Assembly: GCA_038252255.1 (NCBI GenBank)
Contig: JBBSAM010000021.1
Location: forward strand, 1-64,000
Reading direction: 5' to 3'
Origin: Chersky-806 sp038252255
Lineage (GTDB): Bacteria > Actinomycetota > Acidimicrobiia > IMCC26256 > JAENVU01
Length of the DNA: 64,000 nucleotides
Part shown: positions 34,054 through 41,672 of the stretch, one piece after another
Position numbering within the stretch: the stretch's first letter is position 1
Layout of the letters: every line of letters starts with the position of its first letter
Translations under genes and position numbers: made by a program
The notes under the pieces: model-generated
What the model was told of the DNA's origin: nothing
What the model saw: only the letters and a program-made list of their open reading frames with translations
The model's database searches: none

Positions 34054-35901
34054 TCAGCCGGTCGGTGCCGGAGCGGCCGGAGCGGCCGGAGCCGCCGGTG
34101 GGGGTGCAGCACCTGTCCCGCGAGCGATCTTGGTCGGTGAGGCCGCGTAGTGCTCGACGTACCGCTCCCGCTTCTCGGGTTGGCCCGGGACGTCGATGAT
34201 CCGGAAGTTCTCGACGACGTAGCCCGTGTGGCCTGTCGCCAGCGTCTTCTGGGTCCCTGCGGGCAGGGTCGGATCGTCGACGTACTGCGGAGGGGAGGGG
34301 ATCGTCTGGAGGATGTGCGGACCCTCCGCGTGGCACGACCGGCCGTCCTTGTTGCCGTAGAACGCGATCGTGATCGAGCTCGATCCGGCGAAGCTGCGGA
34401 TGAGGATGCCCGAGTTGGAGTCGTTGCGGAACTGGTTGTCGATGGACGGGTAGTTCAGCGTCGCCTCGCGACCCATCGGATACCGCGAGATGTACAGCGC
34501 GTGGACGGTGTGGGTCACGTCCTGGTAGCAACCGAAGAACGTCGCGTTGTAGAGCGTCGTCGACACCTGGCTCACCCCGCCGCCGACCGCGGGCTCGAGT
34601 GACAGGTCGGCACCGATGGCGGGTGCCTCCACGTATCCCTTGTCGAGCGTGCGCGGACCGAGCGCGTTGTTGAGCGAGAACGTCTGACCGGGGAGAACGA
34701 TCGTCCCGTCGATGACGGACGAGGCCTTCTGGATGTTCTTCACGCGGGGTTCGCCGGAGGTGAAGGAGGTCGTGTACGACGAGACGAGCTCGGTGATGTT
34801 GAGCTTCTGGGCCCACCCGGTGGTGCGAGCAGGTTGGGTATCCACGACGAGAGCCGCGAAGGAGTGGTTGCCGCGCGCGATCTCTTTGCCGACCGCATCG
34901 AGATCGACGAGCTTCCCGACCACCGCCGGTACCACGGACACCGCATTGCCGTTGGTAGCGAACGTGGCGTCCTTGGGTGGCACCTCGAAGAGTCCGAGCG
35001 GCGGACCGAACGCGGCTCGGAGCTTCGCGCTGTCCGAGCGCAACACCAGACGACCGTCGATGATGCCGGCGGAGAGTGTCGTTGCCACCTGTTCGGGCGT
35101 CAGCACCAACCGTGCCGCTCCGACGCTCACCGTCACCGGGGCGGCGAGCACGGCACGTGCTTGACGCGCGACGCGCTGCACATCCACCTGGTCCACCGCG
35201 GGCGCCGTGGGCCCGATCGAGAGCGTTCCCGCGTCGCTCTCCCCCCGGCCCAGTGCGGCCAGCAGCTGCCGCCGAGCCTGCGCGCGGCGGATCCCGGTGC
35301 CCGACTTCGGTGGGATCTCGACCACCTGGGTGCCGACGAAGCGCAACCCACCGTCCTCCAGACCCTTGCCGGTCCGGGAGACCCAACTGTCGAGCACCGC
35401 GTCGAGTCGGTCTTCGTCGATCCGCAACACGAACGGAACGTGGTCCTGCCGGAAGCGGCGAAGTACGGTGCCGCTCAGCTGGTCCAGCGGATTGTGACTC
35501 CGCCCGGCTCGGCGGGCCGCACGCACGCTCGCCCGCTCGTTCACGTGCAGCCCGATCGCGCTCGGGTCGACCGTCAGCTCCGTGCTGCCCGCCTTCACGC
35601 GGATCGGGGTGCTCTCGAGCCGCGCTGCGCTCCGACGGATCGCGGCAAGGGCTTCCGGCTCGGACATCCCACTCGCGTCGACGCTGCCGACTCGCACGCC
35701 CGGAAGCACGTCGCTGTGCTCGACGATGCGCTCGATCAGCGAGAGGCCGACGAGCACGAAGAGCACACCCATGACGCCGAGCACGACCAGTCCGGTCCGC
35801 TGGGTGCTCCAGGCGCGCGCCAACGCGGCTCGCCCGCGGGGTTCGAGCGGCGGGAGCGTTGAGCCGGAGCGCGGCGGGGAAGTGGGGCTTTCGACGCTCA
35901 G
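34054..35901 (-). CDS. VanW-family cell-envelope protein
   Basis: About 615 aa. A short cytoplasmic lead is followed by one TM segment (RTGLVVLGVMGVLFVLVGLSLIERI), two or more peptidoglycan-binding-like domains (PG_binding_4 type; VRVGSVDASGMSEPEALAAIR), the VanW domain (KNIQKASSVIDGTIVLPGQTFSLNN... GGGVSQVSTTLYNATFFG) and a Pro/Ala tail. It is anchored outside the membrane and probably acts on or binds peptidoglycan. The N-terminus is uncertain: TAATTT (complement of 35910-35915) lies 8 nt before a CTG at 35901; a TTG at 35823 and an ATG at 36027, which would overlap the next gene, are alternatives. Confidence 0.82.
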   Translation of the reverse strand: MSVESPTSPPRSGSTLPPLEPRGRAALARAWSTQRTGLVVLGVMGVLFVLVGLSLIERIVEHSDVLPGVRVGSVDASGMSEPEALAAIRRSAARLESTPIRVKAGSTELTVDPSAIGLHVNERASVRAARRAGRSHNPLDQLSGTVLRRFRQDHVPFVLRIDEDRLDAVLDSWVSRTGKGLEDGGLRFVGTQVVEIPPKSGTGIRRAQARRQLLAALGRGESDAGTLSIGPTAPAVDQVDVQRVARQARAVLAAPVTVSVGAARLVLTPEQVATTLSAGIIDGRLVLRSDSAKLRAAFGPPLGLFEVPPKDATFATNGNAVSVVPAVVGKLVDLDAVGKEIARGNHSFAALVVDTQPARTTGWAQKLNITELVSSYTTSFTSGEPRVKNIQKASSVIDGTIVLPGQTFSLNNALGPRTLDKGYVEAPAIGADLSLEPAVGGGVSQVSTTLYNATFFGCYQDVTHTVHALYISRYPMGREATLNYPSIDNQFRNDSNSGILIRSFAGSSSITIAFYGNKDGRSCHAEGPHILQTIPSPPQYVDDPTLPAGTQKTLATGHTGYVVENFRIIDVPGQPEKRERYVEHYAASPTKIARGTGAAPPPAAPAAPAAPAPTG

Positions 35902-36019
35902 AGCCGAACAAATTACCGGCTCGGGGACATGGCGCTGGTGTCGGGCACAACCCGCCCGAACGGGCCGGGCGCCGGCTGCCCCGGGTACGCTCCCGCGGAC
36001 CGACCCGGAGGTGCTTCCC

Positions 36020-37297
36020 GTGGCCATCGAGAGCCCATCACGCAACGCCGAAGAGCTGCGCGACATGACTCGCCAGTGGCTCCGGGACGAGCTGCCGCCG
36101 GGATGGATGGACGCGATCGACGCCGGTGACGCCGGCACCGTCGCCGCGCTGCGCAGCGGGCTCGACTACTCGGATTGGTGCGTGCGGTTCGGCGAGGCGG
36201 GCTACGCGACCCCCACCTGGCCCGCGGAGTACGGCGCCGGCCTCTCCCTCTCACCCGCCGACGCGCGCTTCGTGAACGAGGTGCTCAACCATTACAAGGT
36301 GCCGCGGCCCTTCAACATCATCGGCATCGGCATGGGTGGCCCCACCGTCATGGCCTGGGGCACCGAGGAGATGAAGCACCGGCTCCTGCGGCCGTTGGCC
36401 TGTAACCAGGAGATCTGGTGCCAGCTGTTCAGCGAGCCCGGCGCCGGCTCGGACGTCGCCGGGCTGGCGACGCGTGCCGTGCGCGACGGCGATGAGTGGG
36501 TGGTGAACGGCCAGAAGGTCTGGACGACGGTCGCGCAGCTCTCGAAGTGGGGCATGCTGCTGTGCCGCACCAACCCGGACGTACCGAAGCACAGCGGGCT
36601 CTCGTACTTCGTCGTCGACATGGAGCAGCCGGGGGTGGAGGTGCGGCCGCTGGTGCAGATCACCGGTGACTCGGAGTTCAACGAAGTGTTCTTCAACGAT
36701 GCGCGCGTTCGCCACGACTGGATGCTCGGTCGCGAGGGCGACGGGTGGAAGGTCGCGATCACGACGCTCATGAACGAGCGCGTCTCGCTCTCGGGTGCCG
36801 GTTCGATCGGTGGTGACGCGGTGGGCGGGAGCCCGCTCGACCGGCTCCTGGACCGGCACCGGGGCATCGCCGACCCGATCGCGCGCCAGCGGCTCGCCGG
36901 CGCGTACATCGAGAGCCGCCTGATCCGCCTCAACAACCAGCGCGCGGGCGACAAGCGCAAGAGCGGTGCCGAAGCCGGGCCGGAAGGGTCCATCACGAAG
37001 CTGCAGCAGGCCGAGTTCAACCAGCGGCTGCAGAAGCTCGCGCTGGATCTCGAAGGAGCGGGCGGCGTGGCGTGGGACGGCGAGAACCTCTCCAAGACCG
37101 TGCGGGCCGGGCGGGCACCGCAGATCGATCCGGACGCGTCCGTCGCGTTCGGGTTCCTGCGGGCGCAGGCGAACACGATCGAGGGCGGGACGTCCGACAT
37201 CATGCGCAACATCCTCGGGGAGCGGGTGCTCGGTCTCCCGAAGGACCCGGACAACTCCCGGGAGCTTCCCTGGAGCGAGGTGCCGCGCTCCGGCTAG
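36020..37297 (+). CDS. Acyl-CoA dehydrogenase
   Basis: 425 aa, FAD-dependent acyl-CoA dehydrogenase (FadE type). Substrate and FAD segments: QLFSEPGAGSDVAGLATRAVRDGDEWVVNGQKVWTT and SGAGSIGGDA, and the C-terminal signature TIEGGTSDIMRNILGERVLGLP. Start GTG with GGAGG (36007-36011) 8 nt upstream. Oxidises an acyl-CoA of unknown chain in beta-oxidation or related catabolism. It is the first of four rightward genes (cyclase, mca, SCP2), 22 bp before the cyclase. Confidence 0.92.
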   Translation: MAIESPSRNAEELRDMTRQWLRDELPPGWMDAIDAGDAGTVAALRSGLDYSDWCVRFGEAGYATPTWPAEYGAGLSLSPADARFVNEVLNHYKVPRPFNIIGIGMGGPTVMAWGTEEMKHRLLRPLACNQEIWCQLFSEPGAGSDVAGLATRAVRDGDEWVVNGQKVWTTVAQLSKWGMLLCRTNPDVPKHSGLSYFVVDMEQPGVEVRPLVQITGDSEFNEVFFNDARVRHDWMLGREGDGWKVAITTLMNERVSLSGAGSIGGDAVGGSPLDRLLDRHRGIADPIARQRLAGAYIESRLIRLNNQRAGDKRKSGAEAGPEGSITKLQQAEFNQRLQKLALDLEGAGGVAWDGENLSKTVRAGRAPQIDPDASVAFGFLRAQANTIEGGTSDIMRNILGERVLGLPKDPDNSRELPWSEVPRSG

Positions 37298-37319
37298 CGG
37301 CGAGCGCGAGCATCACGAC

Positions 37320-38402
37320 GTGGATCCGAACCTCGAGCACTTCCTGCTCGAACGTGGCGCGACTCCTGACGAGATCAAGCAGGCCGAGTCCGAGGGCTGG
37401 CTGACCCTCCTCACGATCGACCGGTCGCTGTTCGAGACGGCTGCGGTCTTCTCCCGCCAGGAGGTGGCAGAGCAGTCCGGGGTGGATCCCGAGGTGTCGG
37501 TGCGCCTCTGGCGCGCGTTGGGGTTCGCCGATGTCCCGGAGGGCGCTCCGGTGTTCACCCAGGAGTCGATCAACGTGCTGCGCACGTTGCAGCAACGGGT
37601 CGAAGCCTGGTTCATGCGCCGCGACGACCGGCAGGTGGATCCCATCGAGACGCTCGTACGGCAGGTCCGGGCCCTGAGCGGCGGTTTCGCCCGCGTCGCT
37701 GAGGCGCTCACCGATTCGATCGTCGACTCGGTGGAGGCAGCTCGGGCCGGCGGGCTCGATGACGGGACGATCGCCGCGGTCTACACCGAGAACCTGGAGT
37801 GGGAATCGCTCTCCCGTATCTTCGACTACGTGCTGCGGCTGCAGATGCGGGATGCGCTGTGGCGCAAGCTCGCCATCGACGACGTGTCTGCCACGCGACC
37901 AACGCTCGCGGTCGGGTTCCTCGACCTCGTTGGCTACACCGCGCTGAGCCAGGTGCTCGACGACGACGAGCTCGGCGCGCTGGTGTCCCGGTTCGAGGAG
38001 CTCACCCATGACACGATCGCGGAGCTCGGCGGACGGTTGGTGAAGACGATCGGCGACGAGGTGATGTTCGTGTCCGAGTCGCCGGTCGTCACCGCCCGGA
38101 TCGCCTTGCGCCTCACCGAGCGGACGGGTGACGACGCGGTGCTCCCGAACGCGCGTGCGGGTCTGGCGTACGGGTCGGTGGTCTCCCGGGAGGGCGACTA
38201 CTACGGGCCGATCGTGAACCTGGCCCACCGGCTCATCGAGCTGGCGTATCCGGGGACGATCCTCGCCTCCGGTGCGCTCCACGACGCCGTCGGGGCGGAC
38301 CCTTCCTTCGCCTGGGGGCGGTCGCGAAATCGCAAGATTCGTGACATCGGGCGGGTCGAGACCTGGCCCCTGCGGGCGGGAGAACCGGTACCCGCGGGGT
38401 AG
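37320..38402 (+). CDS. Class III adenylate cyclase with N-terminal regulatory domain
   Basis: 360 aa. N-terminal ~180 residues resemble the regulatory domain of mycobacterial Rv1264/Rv2212 cyclases (PF16701). C-terminal catalytic domain from about 190: VGFLDLVGYTALS with metal Asp D202, and RLVKTIGDEVMF with D246 and a preceding Lys consistent with adenine selection. Thus it probably makes cAMP in the cytoplasm. GTG start at 37320; upstream frame overlaps the acyl-CoA dehydrogenase. No cAMP-binding receptor is near. Confidence 0.86.
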   Translation: MDPNLEHFLLERGATPDEIKQAESEGWLTLLTIDRSLFETAAVFSRQEVAEQSGVDPEVSVRLWRALGFADVPEGAPVFTQESINVLRTLQQRVEAWFMRRDDRQVDPIETLVRQVRALSGGFARVAEALTDSIVDSVEAARAGGLDDGTIAAVYTENLEWESLSRIFDYVLRLQMRDALWRKLAIDDVSATRPTLAVGFLDLVGYTALSQVLDDDELGALVSRFEELTHDTIAELGGRLVKTIGDEVMFVSESPVVTARIALRLTERTGDDAVLPNARAGLAYGSVVSREGDYYGPIVNLAHRLIELAYPGTILASGALHDAVGADPSFAWGRSRNRKIRDIGRVETWPLRAGEPVPAG

Positions 38403-38414
38403 CGTTGCGCTCAC

Positions 38415-39311
38415 ATGAGTGAAGAAGCGACGCCCCTCCGTCTGCTCTCCGTTCACGCCCACCCCGACGACGAAGCCTCGAAGGGTGCCGCGACGGTCGC
38501 GAAGTACGCCGCCGAGAACATCGGTGGGGTGCTCGTGTGCTGCACCGGCGGGGAAGAGGGCGAGATCCTGAACCCGGCGGCCGACACGTCGGAGACGCGC
38601 GCCAACCTCCATGAGGTCCGGATGCAGGAGCTGCGCGACAGCGTCGATGCGATCGGCTACGAGAAGCTCTACATGCTCGGGTACCGCGACTCGGGCATGA
38701 AGGACAGCGAGGCCAACGCGAATCCGGAGAACTTCCAGAACGCGCCGCTCGACGAGGCGGTGGAGCGACTGGTGAAGATCATCCGCGCCGAGCGTCCGCA
38801 GGTGATCATCACGTATGGGGACGACAGCAAGTTCTACCCGCACCCCGACCACGTCCGTGTGCACGAGATCTCCGGGCCCGCGTTCGACGCGGCCGGTGAT
38901 CCGAACGCCTTCCCCGACGCGGGGGAGCCGTGGCAGCCGTTGAAGATGTACTACACGGGGTGGTCGCCCCGGCGCATCCGTGCGCTGAATGACGCGTTCA
39001 TCGCGCGCGGCGAGGAGAGCCCGTACGCGCGGTGGTTCGAGCGGGAGGAATTCGACGACACGCTCGACGAGCGCTTCACGACGTTCGTCGACGTCGGCGA
39101 GTTCCTGCACAAGCGCCGTGAGGCACTGCTCGCGCACCGCACCCAGGTCGACCCGACCGGGTTCTGGATGCGCCTACCGGACGACGTGGTGCGCGAGATC
39201 TTCCCGTGGGAGGAGTTCGTGCTCGCGCGTTCGCTGGTCGACACGGGCGTGGCGGAGGGCGACGCAGAGGACGACCTCTTCGCCGGTCTCCGGTCGCCGG
39301 CCCGTACCTGA
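38415..39311 (+). CDS. mca: Mycothiol S-conjugate amidase Mca
   Basis: 298 aa, LmbE/PIG-L zinc amidase. Zinc site in HAHPDDEASKG (H16, D19) and PHPDHVRVHE (H143, H146). Length and C-terminal sequence (VDPTGFWMRLPDD, FPWEEFVLARS) fit Mca more than the related MshB. Mca cleaves mycothiol conjugates to give a mercapturate for export, a detoxification step of Actinobacteria. TAGCGT (38400-38405) lies 9 nt before the ATG, and the previous stop is 12 bp upstream. Good evidence for mycothiol in this organism. Confidence 0.92.
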   Translation: MSEEATPLRLLSVHAHPDDEASKGAATVAKYAAENIGGVLVCCTGGEEGEILNPAADTSETRANLHEVRMQELRDSVDAIGYEKLYMLGYRDSGMKDSEANANPENFQNAPLDEAVERLVKIIRAERPQVIITYGDDSKFYPHPDHVRVHEISGPAFDAAGDPNAFPDAGEPWQPLKMYYTGWSPRRIRALNDAFIARGEESPYARWFEREEFDDTLDERFTTFVDVGEFLHKRREALLAHRTQVDPTGFWMRLPDDVVREIFPWEEFVLARSLVDTGVAEGDAEDDLFAGLRSPART

Positions 39312-39336
39312 GGTTCGTCAAGCACGAGGGGGATGC

Positions 39337-39723
39337 ATGTCGAAGTACCTGAGCCAGGAGTGGATGGACGAGACGCGCGTGCTCGCCGAGGGTCAGCCGG
39401 AGCGCGCCGGGGCGTCGGCGCGGATGCAGTACCTCGTCACCGGCGGCCCGGACGGCGACATCAAGTACTACTGGATCCTGGAGGCCGGCAAGCTGCTCGA
39501 GAGCTCGCTCGGTGACGCACCGGACCCGGACTTCACGATGACGTTGACCTACGACGACTCCGTGAAGGTGCAGAAGGGCGAGCTCGATGCCAACGCCGCG
39601 TTCATGCAGGGCCGGATGAAGGTCGCGGGGAACATGGCGAAGCTCATGCAGCTCATGCCGCTCACCAACTCCCCCGAATACAAGGCCCTCCAAGAGGAGA
39701 TCCGCAAGGTCACCGACTTCTAG
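39337..39723 (+). CDS. SCP2 sterol-binding-domain protein
   Basis: 128 aa stand-alone SCP2-type lipid-binding protein. The SCP2 pattern DFTMTLTYDDSVKVQKGELDANAAFMQGRMKVAGNMAKLMQL is clear. RBS GAGGGGG is 5 nt before the ATG. In Actinobacteria these soluble proteins bind acyl-CoAs, sterols or other lipids; the specific ligand is unknown. Follows mca by 25 bp on the same strand. Confidence 0.87.
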   Translation: MSKYLSQEWMDETRVLAEGQPERAGASARMQYLVTGGPDGDIKYYWILEAGKLLESSLGDAPDPDFTMTLTYDDSVKVQKGELDANAAFMQGRMKVAGNMAKLMQLMPLTNSPEYKALQEEIRKVTDF

Positions 39724-39762
39724 CCCCACCCCCTTCCCCCGCGCTTCCCCCAATACCCGTCC

Positions 39763-39816
39763 CTCCGTCTGTGCGATCTGGGTCCCTGGAGGACCCTTTC
39801 GGTGCAAACGGAGGGG
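39763..39816 (+). repeat. Palindromic repeat, copy 1 (upstream of endonuclease gene)
   Basis: About 54 bp. It starts CTCCGTCTGTGCG and ends CGGTGCAAACGGAGGGG, with an inner perfect palindrome GGGTCC-N5-GGACCC (39780-39796). Outer arms pair imperfectly (three mismatches or wobbles). It aligns over its full length with copy 2 at 40725-40776 in the same orientation. It sits 39 bp after the SCP2 stop. Confidence 0.7.
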
Positions 39817-39843
39817 CGTTTGCGGATGCTCGGAGGGCGAGTC

Positions 39844-40740
39844 ATGCACGTGGATGTCATCGTGGGAGAGATCGCGGTCTTACAGCTCGGGCTCATCACC
39901 CGGAGGCAGGCGATCGAAGCTGGGGTCACCGACAACCAGATCAAGAAGCGGGTGCGGGCGGGGAGGTGGCGGCGGGCGCGCACTGGAGTCTTCGCAGTCG
40001 CAGGGGCACCGAGGACCTGGGAGCAAGGGGTGCTGGCGGCGGTGCTGCGGGCGGGTGACGGGGCCGTCGCGTCGCACTCATGTGCCGCTGTGCTGCACAG
40101 CTTTCCTGATTCCGTCCGCGAGCTCCCGGAGGTGACCGCGCCGCCGGGGCGGCACCCGCGGATCCCCGGCGTGCGGGTGCACCGACCCGCGTTGCTACCT
40201 GAGCACGACGTGCGCGTGATCGGCGGGATCCCGGTGACGTCGTTCGCGCGGACGCTCGTCGACTGCACCGGTCACTGGTCGTTGGGCCAGATCGCTCGCG
40301 CCCTCGACTCCGGGCTCGTTCGGAACGTCGTGACGTTGTGGTCCGTGGAACGCTCGCTCACTGCGCTCGGTCAGGCCCCGGGTCGGCACCCGTCGAAGCT
40401 CTGGACGCTGCTCGCCGAACGCGGGACCGAACCGATCGAGTCTGAAAGCCGACCCGAGATACGAATGTTGCGCGTCCTGAGGGACGGCGGGCTCGCGGCG
40501 CCGACCCAGCAGCACTGGGTCAGGTTCGGGAAGGACAGATTCCGGCTCGATCTCGCGTATCCCCGAGCCAAGCTGGCAATCGAGTACGACGGCTGGGACA
40601 CGCACCGGACCCGGAGCGCGTTCGACGCGGACCGTCGCCGCGATCGCATCCTGGCGCTCAACGGGTGGGTGGTCCTGCGGCTGACGTCGAAGACATCCGA
40701 CGCCGAGATCGTCCAATCCGTCCGTCCGTTTGTGCGATAA
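39844..40740 (+). CDS. AbiEi-like winged-helix + DUF559 (PD-(D/E)XK) endonuclease-like protein
   Basis: 298 aa. N-terminal AbiEi-type HTH region (about 8-60, GLITRRQAIEAGVTDNQIKKR), then a middle AbiEi-like domain with IPVTSFARTLVDC, then a DUF559/VSR-like nuclease fold: FRLDLAYP (D236), LAIEYDGWDTH (E247, D249, H254), RDRILALNGWVVLRLT. ATG chosen for the GGAGGG 6 nt upstream; a GTG at 39802 inside the repeat is possible. The last eight codons and the stop are part of repeat copy 2. No second toxin gene is adjacent. Function unknown; abortive-infection or mobile endonuclease-type roles are guesses. Confidence 0.83.
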   Translation: MHVDVIVGEIAVLQLGLITRRQAIEAGVTDNQIKKRVRAGRWRRARTGVFAVAGAPRTWEQGVLAAVLRAGDGAVASHSCAAVLHSFPDSVRELPEVTAPPGRHPRIPGVRVHRPALLPEHDVRVIGGIPVTSFARTLVDCTGHWSLGQIARALDSGLVRNVVTLWSVERSLTALGQAPGRHPSKLWTLLAERGTEPIESESRPEIRMLRVLRDGGLAAPTQQHWVRFGKDRFRLDLAYPRAKLAIEYDGWDTHRTRSAFDADRRRDRILALNGWVVLRLTSKTSDAEIVQSVRPFVR

Positions 40741-40776
40741 GGGTTCCCAGGGGACCGTTTCGGCACAAACGGAGGG
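40725..40776 (+). repeat. Palindromic repeat, copy 2 (overlaps the endonuclease stop)
   Basis: TCCGTTTGTGC (40725-40735) and GCACAAACGGA (40763-40773) are a perfect 11-bp inverted repeat. The inner segment gggttcccaggggacc is like copy 1. The left arm encodes the C-terminal residues PFVR and the TAA stop of the endonuclease-like gene. It lies between convergent genes, so it can also act as a hairpin terminator. Confidence 0.75.
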
Positions 40777-40784
40777 TGGGTGGG

Positions 40785-41618
40785 TCAGGTGGTGGCGCGC
40801 TGGAGGTCCCGCAGCTCGCGATAGGAGACGAGCGTCGCGCCCGCCCGGTCCACCAGGTCCCGCAACGACGGGTCGGTGCAGAGCGCCGCGTGGTCCTCGA
40901 CCCGGCCGGCCCAGTCCGGATGCGATGCGCGGAGCTCGTCGGTGTCGACGGCGGGATGGAAGTACACCTCGGTGACGCCGGGGCGCAGGTCGTACAGCGT
41001 GCGCTCGACCGCCCGCCGCGAGCCGACGCCCGTGTAGACCATGTGGTCGGTGAACACGACACCCTCTTCACGGGCCAGGCGGCGGAACGGGAAGCCGACC
41101 CGGGCCTCCGTGCTCCCACCGGCCATGCGCAGCGGCAGCTGGAAGTCGACGGCGAGCTCGAGGTACACGTCGAAGAACTCGGGCCGGAGCTGCATCGTGC
41201 CCATGTGACTGTCGAGATGGCTGACGTCGAAGCCCCAGAAGATCGCCCGCTCTATCTGCGCCCTGCACTCCTTGCGCACCTCTTCGAGGTCGGCGTGGTC
41301 CCAGACGTCCTCGATCGTGCGGGGGAAGCCACCGTCGCCGTCGAGCAGGCTGGGGGAATGGGTGATCGGGCCCCAGCGGTACGTCTCCCACTCGGCGTTC
41401 AGCGTCAGGTGGACCCCGACGTCCTCGCCCCGGTACTGCGCCGCGGCGTCCCGGGCCCACGGGCACGGGACCATCAGGGTCGCGCTGGTGGCGACGCCCT
41501 GGCGCAATGCCTCGTACACCGCGACGTTGGCGGAGCGGGAGGACCCGAGATCGTCGCAGTTGACGATCAGGAGCTTGGCGTCGTCCGGGTACCCGAGCCG
41601 CTCGGCGAGTGAGGTCAC
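40785..41618 (-). CDS. YdjC/ChbG/HpnK-family carbohydrate deacetylase
   Basis: 277 aa, (beta/alpha)-barrel of PF04794. LLIVNCDDLGSSRSAN has the metal-binding Asp pair. DVGVHLTLNAEW provides a catalytic/metal His, and VSHLDSHMGTM the HxxxH-type metal ligands. Expected to deacetylate N-acetylated sugars or a related lipid/glycan substrate. GTG start, 7 nt after TAGCCT, leaderless. No sugar-phosphotransferase or hopanoid genes are near, so substrate is open. Confidence 0.86.
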   Translation of the reverse strand: MTSLAERLGYPDDAKLLIVNCDDLGSSRSANVAVYEALRQGVATSATLMVPCPWARDAAAQYRGEDVGVHLTLNAEWETYRWGPITHSPSLLDGDGGFPRTIEDVWDHADLEEVRKECRAQIERAIFWGFDVSHLDSHMGTMQLRPEFFDVYLELAVDFQLPLRMAGGSTEARVGFPFRRLAREEGVVFTDHMVYTGVGSRRAVERTLYDLRPGVTEVYFHPAVDTDELRASHPDWAGRVEDHAALCTDPSLRDLVDRAGATLVSYRELRDLQRATT

Positions 41619-41672
41619 GGCGAGCAGGCTACCGGTCCGCGTGGCGGAGCAGCCGCAGCGGGCGGCCGGCCG

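Noticed and set aside
39844..40740. Complete AbiE toxin-antitoxin system
   Set aside because: Only an AbiEi-like part fused to DUF559 is present. No adjacent AbiEii-type nucleotidyltransferase toxin was found.
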